A stretch of DNA of 61,144 nt from Bacillota bacterium (GTDB lineage: Bacteria; Bacillota; UBA4882; UBA8346), in assembly GCA_023400055.1 (NCBI GenBank), contig JAEXFN010000043.1, positions 1 through 61,144 on the forward strand, written 5' to 3'. The position numbers and the translations under genes were made by a program. Under the pieces are notes generated by a model. It worked only from the letters and a program-made list of their open reading frames with translations. It ran no database searches and was not told the DNA's origin. Each line of letters begins with the position of its first letter. Position 1 is the first letter of the stretch. Positions 19,195-27,552 of this stretch are shown here, in pieces.

Positions 19195-19752
19195 TTACTC
19201 TTTCGGCGGAGCGGTCATGGTAATCGTCACGCTGTCCAGGTAAAAGTCCTCGTTCGGGTCAGAGCTTTCCGCATAAAGTAGCAGCGAGTCCATATCCTTG
19301 TTAAAGGTATAACTGCCGGACAGTTTCTGCCATTTGGTATTCATGATGTCTCGCTGAGCCACTGTTTTCCAATTGGTGCCGCCACTCGCTTTTTCTTCGA
19401 CCGTAAACTTGACGGTGCACGGTTTGCGCGGCGCATTGACCAGCTTGACATAGCCAGTGACATTGTAAACGGCGCCTTTTTTAAAGAGCGTGCTCACATC
19501 CAGGCTCTGGCCATTCCAGTTGGCGGTCCGGCCGGTCACCTTCAGGCTGTAGGAACCGGTTTGCGCGGCTTCATTCACCGAGTTGATCGCCACTCCCCCG
19601 CCACGCGGTATCCAGCCTTGGGTATCGCCGTTTTCGAAGTCATACTGGGCGATGACTTCCGGTTGAGCGGCGGCCACCATGGCCGGAATTCCCAAAGCGA
19701 ACAGACTGACTGCCAAAAGAACCGCCAGCAGTAATCGAAATCCCTTAATCAT
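19195..19752 (-). CDS. Stand-alone secreted CBM22 xylan-binding protein
   Basis: 185 residues: a signal peptide (cut near AAA-QP, residue 29) plus one complete CBM22 domain and then a stop. Over about 143 residues it differs from the CBM22 of the adjacent GH10 xylanase at only about 15 positions, so it arose by a recent local duplication. The stop follows TAPPKE, exactly where the xylanase enters its linker. The ribosome-binding site GAGGAG is intact and the frame is undamaged, so it looks like a functional gene rather than debris. It lies between the permease genes and the xylanase and is probably part of the same operon. A possible role is a soluble xylan-binding helper; this is inference. 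Confidence 0.85.
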   Translation of the reverse strand: MIKGFRLLLAVLLAVSLFALGIPAMVAAAQPEVIAQYDFENGDTQGWIPRGGGVAINSVNEAAQTGSYSLKVTGRTANWNGQSLDVSTLFKKGAVYNVTGYVKLVNAPRKPCTVKFTVEEKASGGTNWKTVAQRDIMNTKWQKLSGSYTFNKDMDSLLLYAESSDPNEDFYLDSVTITMTAPPKE

Positions 19753-19824
19753 TCATCTTCATCTCCTCACCTGTTTTTAAAAATCACACGGATCAAAAAA
19801 GACCTATGGTTAATCGCCCCCCTT

Positions 19825-20814
19825 TCATTCCTTGATGCTCCCTACATTCAAGCCGACCACGAAATACTTCTGCAAGAACGGGTAGATCAAAACGATCGGC
19901 GCCGCCGCCACGATCGTAATCGCCGCCCGGATGGAGATGGGCGTGACCATATTCACCAGCGACTCGCCGGTGGCTGACTGACCTACCGCCATGGCCGGAT
20001 TATAATTAGTCTGGGAAGCAAAGGACATTAATTTCATCAGCTCATACTGCAAAGTGCTCAGCTCCGGAATGGATGAGCAGTACAGAAAAGTATCGAACCA
20101 CGAATTCCAGGCCCCCACGGCGACAAACAGCGCAATGGTAGCCAAAACTGGCTTACATAACGGCATGATCACTCGCAGAAAAATTTTGAAATCGGTCGCG
20201 CCGTCAATTCTGGCCGATTCGATTAAGCTTTCCGGAATGGTCCGGATATAGGTTCGGACGATGATCAAATTGAATGCTCCCACCAGAGAAGGGAGAATAT
20301 ATACCCAAAAGGTGTTCAGCAGTTTCAGGTTTTTAATCAAGAAGTACTGCGGGATCATCCCCGCGTTGAAATACATGGTCAGTACGAAGACCAGCGTGAT
20401 GAATCTTCGGAAAACGTATTCCTTTCTGCTGATCGCATAGGCCAGCATGGTCGTGAAGAAAACATTCAAAACCATGGCTGAAGCCGATCGGGCCACTGAA
20501 ACAAAAAAGGCGTGAAAGACGGTTCCGGTAAAAAACACCGCCTGATAGTTTTTCAACGTAAACTGTCGGGGCCAGAGATAAATGCCTCCGCGGAGGCTAT
20601 CCATGCCGTCATTAAAAGAAAGCGCCAGCGTATTCAGGATCGGATACAGGGTTACCGTCACCACCATCAACATCAGCAGAGCGTTCAAGGCATCGAAGAC
20701 AATATCTTCCGGATTGGGCTTCCTCTTTTTGTTTCTGCCCCGGCCCTGGCTTGAACGATTCGGAGCGACCCGTCGCTCCGCCAAACTATCGTCGCTATAA
20801 AACTCTTCCATCAT
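19825..20814 (-). CDS. ABC sugar permease, CUT1 type (YtcP/LplC-like)
   Basis: About 330 residues with six predicted membrane helices. A hydrophilic N-terminal tail rich in Arg and Lys precedes the first helix (about 40-65). The MalG-type EAA loop is seen around ESARIDGATDFKIF. It forms the inner-membrane channel with the upstream permease to import xylo-oligosaccharides or aldouronates. ATG ATG starts (20814/20811) follow AGGAGG, 10 bp after the stop of the upstream permease. The longer frame to 20973 overlaps that gene and is not the real start. No ATPase gene is nearby; CUT1 systems often share an MsmX-type ATPase encoded elsewhere. Confidence 0.93.
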   Translation of the reverse strand: MMEEFYSDDSLAERRVAPNRSSQGRGRNKKRKPNPEDIVFDALNALLMLMVVTVTLYPILNTLALSFNDGMDSLRGGIYLWPRQFTLKNYQAVFFTGTVFHAFFVSVARSASAMVLNVFFTTMLAYAISRKEYVFRRFITLVFVLTMYFNAGMIPQYFLIKNLKLLNTFWVYILPSLVGAFNLIIVRTYIRTIPESLIESARIDGATDFKIFLRVIMPLCKPVLATIALFVAVGAWNSWFDTFLYCSSIPELSTLQYELMKLMSFASQTNYNPAMAVGQSATGESLVNMVTPISIRAAITIVAAAPIVLIYPFLQKYFVVGLNVGSIKE

Positions 20815-20824
20815 GCGATACCTC

Positions 20825-21787
20825 CTACAACAGCCTTTCCTCGCCGATTTGTTTGGCGGTGTAGTTTGCCAAGAGAAGCAGGGTGATATTGACCACGCTC
20901 TTAAAGATGCCGGCCGCGGTCGCCAGCGAATAGTTGCCGATCTGGATTCCATACCGCAGGGTAAAGATATCAATGGTCTGCGACCAGTCGACCACCATCG
21001 GATTCCCTAACAGATACTGCATTTCGAATCCGGCATCCAGGATGTGACCGACTGACATAATCAACAGGATCATGAAGGTGGGTTTGATCCCCGGCAGGGT
21101 AATGTGCAACATTTTGTGAAAGCGGTTGGCGCCGTCCACGTCGGCCGCTTCATAAAGCGTCGGATCGATCGCGGCCATCGCCGCAAGATAGATGATCGTG
21201 TTCCAGCCCACTTCTTTCCAGACATAAGAGGCGCCGATAATACCCCAGAAATATTTTCCCTCGGAGAGCCACAATACCGGTTCTTTAATCAGGTGCAGCT
21301 TCATCAGCACGATATTGACGACGCCGCCGTCGGTCGAAAGACAATTGGCCACCAAGCCGCTGACGATGACCCAGGAAAGAAAGTGCGGCAAATACGAGAT
21401 GGTCTGCACCGAACGCTTGAAAAAAACGTTTTTGATCTCATTGAGCAATAAGGCCAGAAAAATGGCTGCCACAAAACCGAGCGCCGTGTTGATCACGCTC
21501 ATGGCGACGGTATTGCGCAGCACCCGCAGGAACCCGTCGTCGAAAAAGAGGAACCCAAACTGCCGCAGCCCGACCCATTCCTGTTGAAACAGGGAATTCA
21601 CCGGATTGTAATTCTGAAACGCCATCAGCCAACCCCAGATGGGTAAGTAAGAAAAGATCAGCACATGGATCAAAAACGGAAAGGACATCAAGACAAGCTG
21701 CTTTTGTCCGGCGATCTTCTTCCAGCTTATCCTGGCACTATGATTCGTAATTTTAGCGTCGTTCATGTTTGTGCTCATTTTCGCCAT
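20825..21787 (-). CDS. ABC sugar permease, CUT1 type (LplB-like)
   Basis: About 320 residues and six membrane helices. The first helix begins near KQLVLMSFPFLIHVLIF, and the EAA loop is visible as YEAADVDGANRFHKM. It is the MalF-like partner of the next gene. The ATG at 21787 follows TTGGAGAAATGA; in-frame upstream codons to 21853 are less likely. It is separated from the solute-binding gene by about 200 bp containing two hairpins, which may lower permease expression relative to the binding protein. Confidence 0.92.
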   Translation of the reverse strand: MAKMSTNMNDAKITNHSARISWKKIAGQKQLVLMSFPFLIHVLIFSYLPIWGWLMAFQNYNPVNSLFQQEWVGLRQFGFLFFDDGFLRVLRNTVAMSVINTALGFVAAIFLALLLNEIKNVFFKRSVQTISYLPHFLSWVIVSGLVANCLSTDGGVVNIVLMKLHLIKEPVLWLSEGKYFWGIIGASYVWKEVGWNTIIYLAAMAAIDPTLYEAADVDGANRFHKMLHITLPGIKPTFMILLIMSVGHILDAGFEMQYLLGNPMVVDWSQTIDIFTLRYGIQIGNYSLATAAGIFKSVVNITLLLLANYTAKQIGEERLL

Positions 21788-21898
21788 TTCATTTCTCCAA
21801 AAATTAAGCCCATGGTTTCTATGGTTTATCATTATGAAAATCGTGCGTATCAAAAACCATCACTGGTCTTTCAAAAAGGCAATAGCAAAGCTGGGGTG

Positions 21899-21991
21899 AA
21901 GATATATGGGATTCCACATATCTTCATCTCTTGCTGCGGATACCGTTTTGAGGTCGATCCATTCCGATAATCAGTGCCGATCCTGATTATC
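21899..21991 (-). other. Two intercistronic hairpins between binding-protein and permease genes
   Basis: One stem-loop pairs GATAATCAG (21966-21974) with CTGATTATC (21983-21991) and overlaps the stop codon of the solute-binding gene. A second pairs GAAGATAT with ATATCTTC around 21899-21926. Neither has a good T-run. In known binding-protein operons such hairpins stabilise the upstream message and lower downstream expression; that role here is inferred. Confidence 0.55.
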
Positions 21992-23642
21992 TTTTACTCT
22001 TGCTGCCCCAATTTTTGATCCGCCACTGGATCTGTTCATTGATCCGATCTTCATAGGCTTTGATATCGACTTTGTGAAGTTCCCGGACATATTCGGTCCA
22101 GACCTTGTCGAAGTCGCCGGGTTTGGCCAGAATCGCCTTGGGCAGGTACTTGCTGCCTAGTTCGTTCAGTTTGGTCTCGGCGAGTTTAGCCGGCGAGCCC
22201 TCGATCAGATTGATCTGCCAAGCCGGATAATAGACGGGGTTGGGCGGCGCCGGGCTGAAGAAGTCCGCCCAAGTTTTATAACCGTATTTGGTGAGAAATT
22301 GCTGTTCATAGGGTTTCAATGTTGCGAAGAACTCGCCGGGCTGGGTCCCGGGACCGGTCGTGTTACCATCCTTGAAGGTCCCTTCCATCTTCGGAGCATA
22401 ATTGTATAAGGCATCCGCCTTGTTGGCCAACTTCCACATGGGATCGTCACCGTGGACCCGCTGCTCGGGGGTACGATAAAATATCCCCTTGGCATCCACT
22501 TCATAATCCTCCCCGCGAATGCCCCAACCCAGGATCTTCTGCCAGTCCTCCGCTAGCAGTGTGTCCAAGAATTTGATGACCCGCACCGGATCTTTGCATT
22601 TGGTGGTGATCCCGAAACCATTGTTGAGATTCAGCACCGAACGGTCGAGATACCAGTCTCTGATTTTCGAATCATAGGTGATCGGACAGGGTGCATAGGT
22701 CCTTTCTACCAGGCCCCGCGTTCTCAGGGAATAATCGGCGTTGCCGAAGTCCCAGCGCTGGTCGAACATTCCCAGCACCCTGCCGCTGGACAGCTTGGCG
22801 ATATACTGGTCATAGGTCTGGACGAAGGATTCCTTATCGATGATTCCCAGTTCGTTCATATCGCACAGCTTCTGATAATAACGTTTGGCATAATCCTTAT
22901 CGGCGAAGATTTCCGCCTTGAACGTCTTCTGGTTCACCACCACGCCGCCGTCATTAGGATGCCCGATCAGGTGCTGGGGTGGATTCTTCAGACAGAAATC
23001 CCGCCACCCGTCGCAAAGGATCGTAAAACCGATGATCGGCTTGTCGTCGATGGTGGAATGCTTCTGTTTGTACTTGGCGATCAAGTCAAAGTATTGATCC
23101 AGCGTCTTGACCTTGGGGTAACCGAACTCCGCCAGCACCGTCTTTTGGATCCAAAAGGCCGGTCCATAAGACATGGTGGGTTTATATTTGCCGTAATGCC
23201 GCCCGTAATTGGGCAAAATATAGATATGTCCGTCCTTCGGCTCCTTGATCATGTTCCAGTACGGCTTGTAATGCGCATACAGATGGGGAGCATATTTTCG
23301 AATCAAGTTCTCCAGCGGGATAAATGCCCCCGCATCCACCAGTCGGGTGTGGCCGGTCATGATATCCGGATAATCGCCGCCGGCGATCATGATCCCCAGT
23401 TTCTGATCGCGGTCGCCGACCAGGAATTCGGATCTCAGGGAGACGCCGAGCCGTTGCCGGATCAGTTTATAGATCTTGTTGTCCGGCGTCGGCGGCTGAC
23501 CGGGATCGGCGATGAACACCCTGAATTCGGCCGGTTTCGGACTTGCGGCCTGAATGTTCAGCCCGGAGCCGATCAAGACGCAAACCAGCGCCACTATTCC
23601 GAGCCAATGTCCAACCGGCAAAAAACTGCCTTTCCGTTTCAT
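21987..23642 (-). CDS. Extracellular solute-binding protein (LplA-like), copy 2
   Basis: 551 residues: a signal peptide (cut near QAA-SP, residue 33) and a large family-1 solute-binding domain typical of oligosaccharide uptake systems next to LplB/YtcP permeases. No lipobox is present (ALVC lacks the small residue before Cys), so the mature protein should be free in the periplasm, as expected in a diderm cell. It is roughly 85-90 percent identical to the upstream gene at 23726. The differences are spread over the whole length, including substitutions such as HYGKYKPTM against YYGEYKPTV, so altered ligand preference is possible. The ATG follows GAGGAAAAG. Confidence 0.92.
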   Translation of the reverse strand: MKRKGSFLPVGHWLGIVALVCVLIGSGLNIQAASPKPAEFRVFIADPGQPPTPDNKIYKLIRQRLGVSLRSEFLVGDRDQKLGIMIAGGDYPDIMTGHTRLVDAGAFIPLENLIRKYAPHLYAHYKPYWNMIKEPKDGHIYILPNYGRHYGKYKPTMSYGPAFWIQKTVLAEFGYPKVKTLDQYFDLIAKYKQKHSTIDDKPIIGFTILCDGWRDFCLKNPPQHLIGHPNDGGVVVNQKTFKAEIFADKDYAKRYYQKLCDMNELGIIDKESFVQTYDQYIAKLSSGRVLGMFDQRWDFGNADYSLRTRGLVERTYAPCPITYDSKIRDWYLDRSVLNLNNGFGITTKCKDPVRVIKFLDTLLAEDWQKILGWGIRGEDYEVDAKGIFYRTPEQRVHGDDPMWKLANKADALYNYAPKMEGTFKDGNTTGPGTQPGEFFATLKPYEQQFLTKYGYKTWADFFSPAPPNPVYYPAWQINLIEGSPAKLAETKLNELGSKYLPKAILAKPGDFDKVWTEYVRELHKVDIKAYEDRINEQIQWRIKNWGSKSKR

Positions 23643-23725
23643 CTTTTCCTCCTCGTTCCATAAAAAGTTGCTCGACTCGGCTCATTCCCAGATAGCGCGG
23701 AGCAGGAGAATTTCGTCGCGTCCGC

Positions 23726-25375
23726 CTATTTTTTGCCGCCCCAATTTTTGATCCGCCACTGAATCTGTTCGTTGATCCGGTCTTCATAGGCCTTGATATT
23801 GAGTTTGTGAAGCTCCCGGACATATTCGCTCCAGACCTTGTCGAAGTCGCCGGGTTTGGCCAGGATCGCCTTGGGCAGGTATTTGTCGCCCAGCTCATTC
23901 ATTTTGGTCTCGGCGAGTTTGGCCAGCGAGCCCTCGATCAGATTAATCTGCCAGGTCGGATAGTAGATGGGATTGGGCGGCGCCGGACTGTAAAATTCCG
24001 CCCAAGTCTTGTGCCGGTATTTCGCCATGAATTGCTGGTCATAAGGTTTTAACGCAGCGAAGAACTCGCCGGGCTGGGTTCCGGGACCGGTCGCGTTGCC
24101 ATCCTTGAAGGTCCCTTCCATCTTTGGCGCGTAATACCATAAAGCTTCCGCCTTATTGGCCAGTTTCCACATGGGATCGTCGCCGTGGACCCGTTGCTCG
24201 GGGGTACGATAAAATGCTCCTTTAGCATCCACCTCATAATCTTCCCCGCGAATGCCCCAGCCCAGGATCTTCTGCCAGTCCTCCGTCAGCAGCGCGTCCA
24301 GGAATTTGATGACTCGCACCGGATCCTTGCACTTGGTAGTGATCCCGAAACCGCAATTGATGTTCAGGACCGTCCGGTCCATATACCAGTCCCTGATTTT
24401 GGAATCGTAAGCGATCGGACACGGCGCGTAGGTCCTGTCCACCAGACCCTGTATTCGCAAGGAGGACTCCGCGTTATCGAAGTTCCAGCGCTGGTCGAAC
24501 ATTCCCAGCACCCTGCCGCTAGACAGCTTGGCGATATATTGGTCGTAGGTCTGGACAAAGGATTCCCTGTCGATGATGCCCAGCGCATTCATCTGGCACA
24601 GCTTTTGATAGTAGCGCTTGGCATAATCCTTATCGGCGAAGATCTCCGCCTTGAACGTCTTTTGATTCACCACCACGCCGCCATCATTGGGATGCCCAAT
24701 CAGGTGCTGAGGCGGGTTTCTCAGGCAGAAATCGCGCCATCCGTCGCTGAGAATCGTAAAACCGATGGTCGGCTTGCCCGCGACGGTGGGATGCTGCTGC
24801 TCGTATTTGGCGATCAAGTCAAAGTATTGATCCAGCGTTCTGACCTTCGGATAGCCGGACTCCGCCAATACTGCCTTCTGCATCCAAAATGAAGGCCCAT
24901 AAAAGACCGTGGGTTTGTATTCACCGTAATACCGGCCGTAATCGGGCAAAATATAGATATGCCCGTCCTTCGGCTCCTTAATCATGTTCCAGTATGGTTT
25001 GTAATGCGCATACAGGTGAGGCGCATATTTTCTGATTAGATCCTCCAGTGGGATGAAAGCCCCGGCATCCACCAGCCGGGTGTGCCCGGTCATGATATCC
25101 GGATAATCGCCGCCAGCGATCATGATCCCCAGTTTCTGATCCCGGTCGCCGACCAGAAATTCGAATTTCAAGGAGACGCCGAGCCGTTGCTTGAGCAGTT
25201 TATAGATTTTATTGTCCGGCGTCGGCGGCTGGCCGGGATCGGCGATGAACACCGTGAATTCGGCCGGTTTGGTGCTGGCGGCCCGGCTGTTCAGCCCGGA
25301 GCCGATCAAGACGCAAATCAGCGCCACTATGCCAAGCCAATGTCTTATTGGCGCGAAGCTGCCTTTCCGTTTCAT
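23726..25375 (-). CDS. Extracellular solute-binding protein (LplA-like), copy 1
   Basis: About 549 residues: a signal peptide (cut near RAA-ST) and then the same family-1 binding domain as the tandem copy at 21987. It lacks a lipobox. The ATG at 25375 follows GGAGGGAAAAA. It is the first gene of the uptake operon: binding protein 1, binding protein 2, permease, permease, CBM22 protein, and perhaps the GH10 xylanase. Two promoter copies lie 150-350 bp upstream. Ligands are probably aldouronates or xylo-oligosaccharides, inferred from neighbours and from the Paenibacillus aldouronate operon. Confidence 0.92.
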   Translation of the reverse strand: MKRKGSFAPIRHWLGIVALICVLIGSGLNSRAASTKPAEFTVFIADPGQPPTPDNKIYKLLKQRLGVSLKFEFLVGDRDQKLGIMIAGGDYPDIMTGHTRLVDAGAFIPLEDLIRKYAPHLYAHYKPYWNMIKEPKDGHIYILPDYGRYYGEYKPTVFYGPSFWMQKAVLAESGYPKVRTLDQYFDLIAKYEQQHPTVAGKPTIGFTILSDGWRDFCLRNPPQHLIGHPNDGGVVVNQKTFKAEIFADKDYAKRYYQKLCQMNALGIIDRESFVQTYDQYIAKLSSGRVLGMFDQRWNFDNAESSLRIQGLVDRTYAPCPIAYDSKIRDWYMDRTVLNINCGFGITTKCKDPVRVIKFLDALLTEDWQKILGWGIRGEDYEVDAKGAFYRTPEQRVHGDDPMWKLANKAEALWYYAPKMEGTFKDGNATGPGTQPGEFFAALKPYDQQFMAKYRHKTWAEFYSPAPPNPIYYPTWQINLIEGSLAKLAETKMNELGDKYLPKAILAKPGDFDKVWSEYVRELHKLNIKAYEDRINEQIQWRIKNWGGKK

Positions 25376-25531
25376 TTTTTCCCTCCTCACTCGCATCGTT
25401 CTGTTCGTTCACCGGCGCCAACCGCCGGGCAACGGCATGGGCCCAACGGAGGCGTTCCATCCTGATCATGATCATGGCCGTGGCCCTGTTAAATTCCGTC
25501 GCTAAATCCCCCTTCTGGCTGACTTAATTTA

Positions 25532-25559
25532 ATTATAAAATTTAGCTGCGCTTTTTCAA
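25532..25559 (-). promoter_or_regulatory. Promoter P1 of the uptake operon
   Basis: The minus strand shows TTGAAA (25559-25554), a 16-bp spacer and a perfect TATAAT (25537-25532). It lies about 160 bp upstream of the binding-protein start. Confidence 0.75.
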
Positions 25560-25638
25560 TGAAGCAATTAAAGATCCATCCCCCAAAATTTAAGGGGAAC
25601 GTAATCCCGCCGTAACGGTTTGCCCTTCCAATATCAAA

Positions 25639-25667
25639 ATCCACCCCGCCATCACGGCCGGGTGGAT
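25639..25667 (-). other. Leader hairpin between promoters P2 and P1
   Basis: ATCCACCC pairs with GGGTGGAT (8 bp plus 3 inner pairs), followed on the minus strand by TTTTGATATT. It may partly terminate transcripts that begin at P2, acting as an attenuator or insulator. Confidence 0.45.
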
Positions 25668-25698
25668 AAAAAAAGGAGGTAGAGTTGAGCTTAGATTC

Positions 25699-25726
25699 AT
25701 TATAAGATTTAGCCGCGTTTTTTCAA
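25699..25726 (-). promoter_or_regulatory. Promoter P2 of the uptake operon
   Basis: The minus strand shows TTGAAA (25726-25721), a 16-bp spacer and TATAAT (25704-25699), the same arrangement as P1 in a duplicated segment. Transcripts would have a leader of over 300 nt including the hairpin at 25639. Confidence 0.72.
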
Positions 25727-25805
25727 TGAACCGATTAAAGATCCGTCCCCCAAAAATTTGAGGACCGGCGGCCAGAAATGGTCCGTTGAGGCGGCCGGAG
25801 ATGAT

Positions 25806-25843
25806 CTGTTATAAAATAAAACTCCGGCAGTTACTGCCGGAGT
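25806..25843 (-). terminator. Rho-independent terminator after response-regulator gene
   Basis: A perfect 10-bp stem (ACTCCGGCAG with CTGCCGGAGT, loop TTA, 25821-25843) is followed on the minus strand by TTTTATTTTATAAC. It closes the regulatory operon about 150 bp past its last stop codon and insulates it from promoter P2. Confidence 0.88.
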
Positions 25844-25989
25844 CGGTTCCGGAATAAAGCGTTCAGATTTCCATTTCGCATGAGCTGCAAGCAAGCCACG
25901 GGTTAAAACCCTTGGCTTGGCCCGACCCGGATCCCGAAACGAAAAAAGAGGCCGCTCAAAAATCGGTCCCCGCTCCTGTTTCTTAACCT

Positions 25990-27552
25990 TCAACCATCGG
26001 CCCGGCTTTTATAGTCGGCCGGCGTGTGGCCCGTATACTTCTTGAAATTATCCAGGAAACTGTGGTAATTGTTATAACCGACTTCCGCCGCGATCTCATG
26101 CGACTTCAGGGAGGTGGCGGCCACCAGCTTTTCCGCCTCGGCGATTCTTAAACGGTGCAGATACTCATGAAAGCTAAAACCGAATTTCTTCATGAACAAC
26201 TGCCCGAGGTAAGCCGGATGCAGGTAAAAATTCTTGGCAATCTCTTTAATGGTAAGATTGTGTTTGAAGTTTTGTTTGATATATTCCTCGATCTGATAAA
26301 TGTTCGGTTGCGAATTGCGCTCGTGAAGCGCCTGCAGATACCGGCAGCATTCGGCGGCGTAATCCTGGAGGATCCGTTCCCAGTCGGCCAGCGTGGCCTT
26401 GGTCCGATCGAGATTGAGCCGGTCGATCCGGCCTTTGGCTTGCAATGGGTCGGGAACGCCGTTCAGCTCCAAAACGAGCCGGGTGCCACGATAGACAATA
26501 TTATTCACAAACATTTTGACGATCTCCGGCGCCATCCGCCGGGTCCGAAAGTAAGCAAAGGCCCTGGCGATGCCGCTGGCGATTTTGGGGCGGTCCAGTT
26601 CCTCAAAAGCGTCCACTACCGCATCCAAATAGCTCATTTCATCGAATGTCTGCTGGATCGCTTCATCTTTTACCCGGTCATAAAGAATAACCCGGCCCGC
26701 CTCGCTGAAAAAGTGATAACGCCAGGCCTGGCACGCGGTTAAATAGGAATCGCGGATCGCATAGAGATCTGGCGCCGCCCGCCCGACGACGATGAAAAAA
26801 CCGTCGATCCCCGCCGCGGCGATTATCCGGCCTAATCGGGCGGCGGCCTCCGGCAGCTCCGCTTGGCGCAAAGCGTCTTTCCCGATTAAGATTCCGAAGC
26901 GCTCCCCCTCCTGCTCCAAGATAAAACAGGGATTGTCAAACGCCTCGCGGATCACACCGCGGATCGCCCCACGCTCCGCCGGGCGCTCGCCGCCGAAACC
27001 CGTTTCCACCATCAGGTAGGACCAGGGCTGAAGAAGCTCGGCACCACTGAAACTTTGCTGCAATAGCGGCTGATACTCCGGCGCATAGCCGTTATCCAGC
27101 ATCTGGCAAAGGACGTCGTTCAGCAGCAGGCTGTTCTTCCCCGGGCCGATCTCCACCAGGCTCCGGCGAGTGAGGACCGCGAGCTGGCGGCTCATGTCGC
27201 GCAAAACCTCGGTCATTTCCTCCTCGAAGACCGGCTTGAGCAGATAATGATGGATCCCGAACTGCAGGGCTTTTTTGGCGTATTCAAACTCTCCGTAGCC
27301 GCTTAAGACGATAAATTTGATGTTGCAATCGATGTGGCCGATGACCCGTTCGATCAGGCCCAACCCGTCCAATCCGGGCATGCGGACATCGGTGATCACT
27401 AGATCCGGGGCCAACTCTTCAATGAGCGCGACCGCGGTCTCGCCATCGCCGCATTCGCCGCAGATTTCATACCCCAGCGCCTGCCAGTCCACCACTAGTC
27501 GCAAGCCTTCCAGGGCGAGGGGTTCGTCATCCACCAATATCACCCGATGCAT
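25990..27552 (-). CDS. AraC-type response regulator (YesN-like) 2
   Basis: About 520 residues. An N-terminal receiver domain has the acidic pocket VDDE, the phospho-acceptor Asp in VITDVRMPG (near residue 53), and Lys in LLKP. A long middle region of about 270 residues follows, then a C-terminal AraC-type double helix-turn-helix (about 420-515) with the motif FHEYLHRLRIAEAEKL. The start MHRVILVDDE (27552) is preferred; an ATG three codons upstream is also possible. It overlaps the end of the kinase gene by 13 bp, which implies translational coupling. It probably activates the adjacent uptake operon on phosphorylation. Confidence 0.92.
   Translation of the reverse strand: MHRVILVDDEPLALEGLRLVVDWQALGYEICGECGDGETAVALIEELAPDLVITDVRMPGLDGLGLIERVIGHIDCNIKFIVLSGYGEFEYAKKALQFGIHHYLLKPVFEEEMTEVLRDMSRQLAVLTRRSLVEIGPGKNSLLLNDVLCQMLDNGYAPEYQPLLQQSFSGAELLQPWSYLMVETGFGGERPAERGAIRGVIREAFDNPCFILEQEGERFGILIGKDALRQAELPEAAARLGRIIAAAGIDGFFIVVGRAAPDLYAIRDSYLTACQAWRYHFFSEAGRVILYDRVKDEAIQQTFDEMSYLDAVVDAFEELDRPKIASGIARAFAYFRTRRMAPEIVKMFVNNIVYRGTRLVLELNGVPDPLQAKGRIDRLNLDRTKATLADWERILQDYAAECCRYLQALHERNSQPNIYQIEEYIKQNFKHNLTIKEIAKNFYLHPAYLGQLFMKKFGFSFHEYLHRLRIAEAEKLVAATSLKSHEIAAEVGYNNYHSFLDNFKKYTGHTPADYKSRADG

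Larger units (their letters stand above)
25523..25764. repeat. Promoter-bearing direct repeat, two diverged copies
   Basis: A segment of about 72 bp at 25523-25595 is repeated at 25690-25764 with roughly 80 percent identity. Each copy carries one minus-strand promoter and, just upstream of its -35 box, a G/C-framed AT motif (GTCC or CCCC, then AAATTT, then GGGG) that could be an activator site. The 95-bp spacer between copies contains a hairpin. Confidence 0.8.

Noticed and set aside
25709..25993. 94-residue open frame after the response-regulator gene
   Set aside because: It spans the perfect terminator at 25806-25843 and promoter P2, has no recognisable domain and overlaps the regulator stop.
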